From positions 1,646,001 to 1,710,000 of the forward strand of contig NZ_CP038440.1 in the NCBI RefSeq assembly GCF_004683885.1: a stretch of 64,000 bases of DNA. Reading direction: 5' to 3'. This document shows, in pieces, positions 63,392 to 64,000 of this stretch. Below the pieces are notes generated by a model. It was not told the origin of the DNA. It searched no databases and worked only from the letters and a program-made list of their open reading frames with translations. The translations under genes were made by a program, and so were the position numbers. The stretch comes from Brevundimonas sp. MF30-B (lineage in GTDB: Bacteria > Pseudomonadota > Alphaproteobacteria > Caulobacterales > Caulobacteraceae). The number at the start of each line of letters is the position of its first letter. Position 1 is the stretch's first letter.

Positions 63392-63928
63392 TCAGCCGCC
63401 GAAGCCGCCCCCATCGAGAAAGGCCTGTTCCTCGGGCGTCGTCTCGCGGCCCAGGGCGGCGTTGCGGTGAGGGAAGCGGCCGAACCGCACGATGATGTCT
63501 CGGTGCAGTTCGCCCCACTTCCTCAGTTCGGCGTCGTCGCCGATCAGCGCTAGATAGCGATCCTGATCCTCAAGCCGCTCGGAATGCTCGAAAGGCAGCA
63601 GGATGAAGTTGGCCAGCTGAGGCTCGAACGCCCGGTGATGGCCCGCCTCGACCGCCTGGTTCGCAAGCGCCAAGGCCAGCGGGTCGGTGGCGAACTGGTG
63701 CGCCGAGCCGCGAAAGCTGTTTCTCGGGTACTGATCCAGCAGGATCATCAGGGCCAAGGCGCCGTCGGGGGTAGCGAGCCAGCCGTCCAGTTCACGCCGC
63801 GCCGCACGGAAATGCGCCGCCTCGAACCGCGTCTTGAAGTCGGCGTCGAAGGCGTCGTTCTTGGCGAACCACTTGTCCGGGCCGGCCTCTTTCCAGAAGG
63901 TGACGACGTCTTCGGGAGTCACGGTCAT
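63392..63928 (-). CDS. DUF924 family protein
   Basis: A 178-residue protein of the DUF924 family: VTFWKEAGPDKWFAKNDAFD, MILLDQYPRNSFRGSAHQFATD (split: LLDQYPRNSFRGSAH), FILLPFEHSERLEDQ, and RFPHRNAALGRETTPEEQAFL. Family members are cytoplasmic, TPR-like helical and uncharacterised. ATG 63928 is chosen from the family's usual N-terminus. Confidence 0.88.
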   Translation of the reverse strand: MTVTPEDVVTFWKEAGPDKWFAKNDAFDADFKTRFEAAHFRAARRELDGWLATPDGALALMILLDQYPRNSFRGSAHQFATDPLALALANQAVEAGHHRAFEPQLANFILLPFEHSERLEDQDRYLALIGDDAELRKWGELHRDIIVRFGRFPHRNAALGRETTPEEQAFLDGGGFGG

Positions 63929-64000
63929 GTTCAGCGTCCTCGCAATCCAGCCTGTCGGGGCCAAACGCCCGCGCGGCGTCTGGCGTTTCGCATGAGCGCC

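Overview
The window looks like a chromosomal segment of a GC-rich alphaproteobacterium of the Caulobacteraceae, most likely Brevundimonas or a close relative. Three things point there: RcdA (DUF1465) and the DUF1013 protein TrcR, both Caulobacter-type cell-cycle proteins; a Brevundimonas-style carotenoid cluster (crtZ, type 2 idi, crtE, crtB, crtI, crtY and a fatty-acid-hydroxylase-type crtG candidate); and alphaproteobacterial small families (DUF1192, DUF4170, two DUF465/YdcH proteins). Genes are densely packed. Neighbouring genes often share ATGA, GTGA or TGATG start/stop overlaps, which were used to fix starts. No tRNA, rRNA, CRISPR array, prophage or classical insertion sequence was seen.

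Layout. 0.1-3.1 kb: nitronate monooxygenase, queF, a DUF817 membrane protein and a YkgJ-type Cys-cluster protein. 3.3-6.3 kb: an aromatic amino acid block with class II DAHP synthase, a prephenate dehydratase that lacks the ACT domain, an unreported-looking 33-codon Phe/Tyr-rich leader peptide with nested GC-rich hairpins, and an AroQ chorismate mutase. 6.3-11.1 kb (minus): lipid A/envelope operon of an MsbA-like exporter, DUF374 acyltransferase, waaA and lpxK. 11.2-17.4 kb: phosphatase, small membrane proteins, topA, dprA, plsY. 17.5-20.2 kb: pyrB with a catalytically dead dihydroorotase (pyrC'), and ruvX. 20.3-25.2 kb: gatCAB, then purE-purK. 25.3-33.0 kb: small GGDEF protein, YdcH proteins, ubiX, trcR, a CVNH-plus-beta/gamma-crystallin protein, quinone oxidoreductase, rcdA, an L,D-transpeptidase and rpmE.

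33.2-43.9 kb: an ABC exporter followed by the carotenoid cluster. The cluster is split over several divergent and convergent units and contains its own ABC-2 transporter pair between crtE and crtB. No beta-carotene ketolase (crtW) is present, so hydroxylated beta-carotene derivatives are the expected products from these genes alone. crtYIB lie downstream of, and in the same direction as, lptF-lptG-lptD-surA-pdxA-ksgA (44.0-51.9 kb).

52.1-64 kb: pepA and holC are separated by a DUF559 (Vsr-like) endonuclease gene framed by two inverted copies of a 53-bp structured repeat whose hairpin arms covary, the strongest candidate in the window for an undescribed mobile or repeat-linked system. A tandem array of four I78-type inhibitor lipoproteins follows, then an ABC-F ATPase, ndk, a glycine-zipper lipoprotein, purM-purN, rnd, and thyA-MazG-like-folA with a DUF924 gene upstream.
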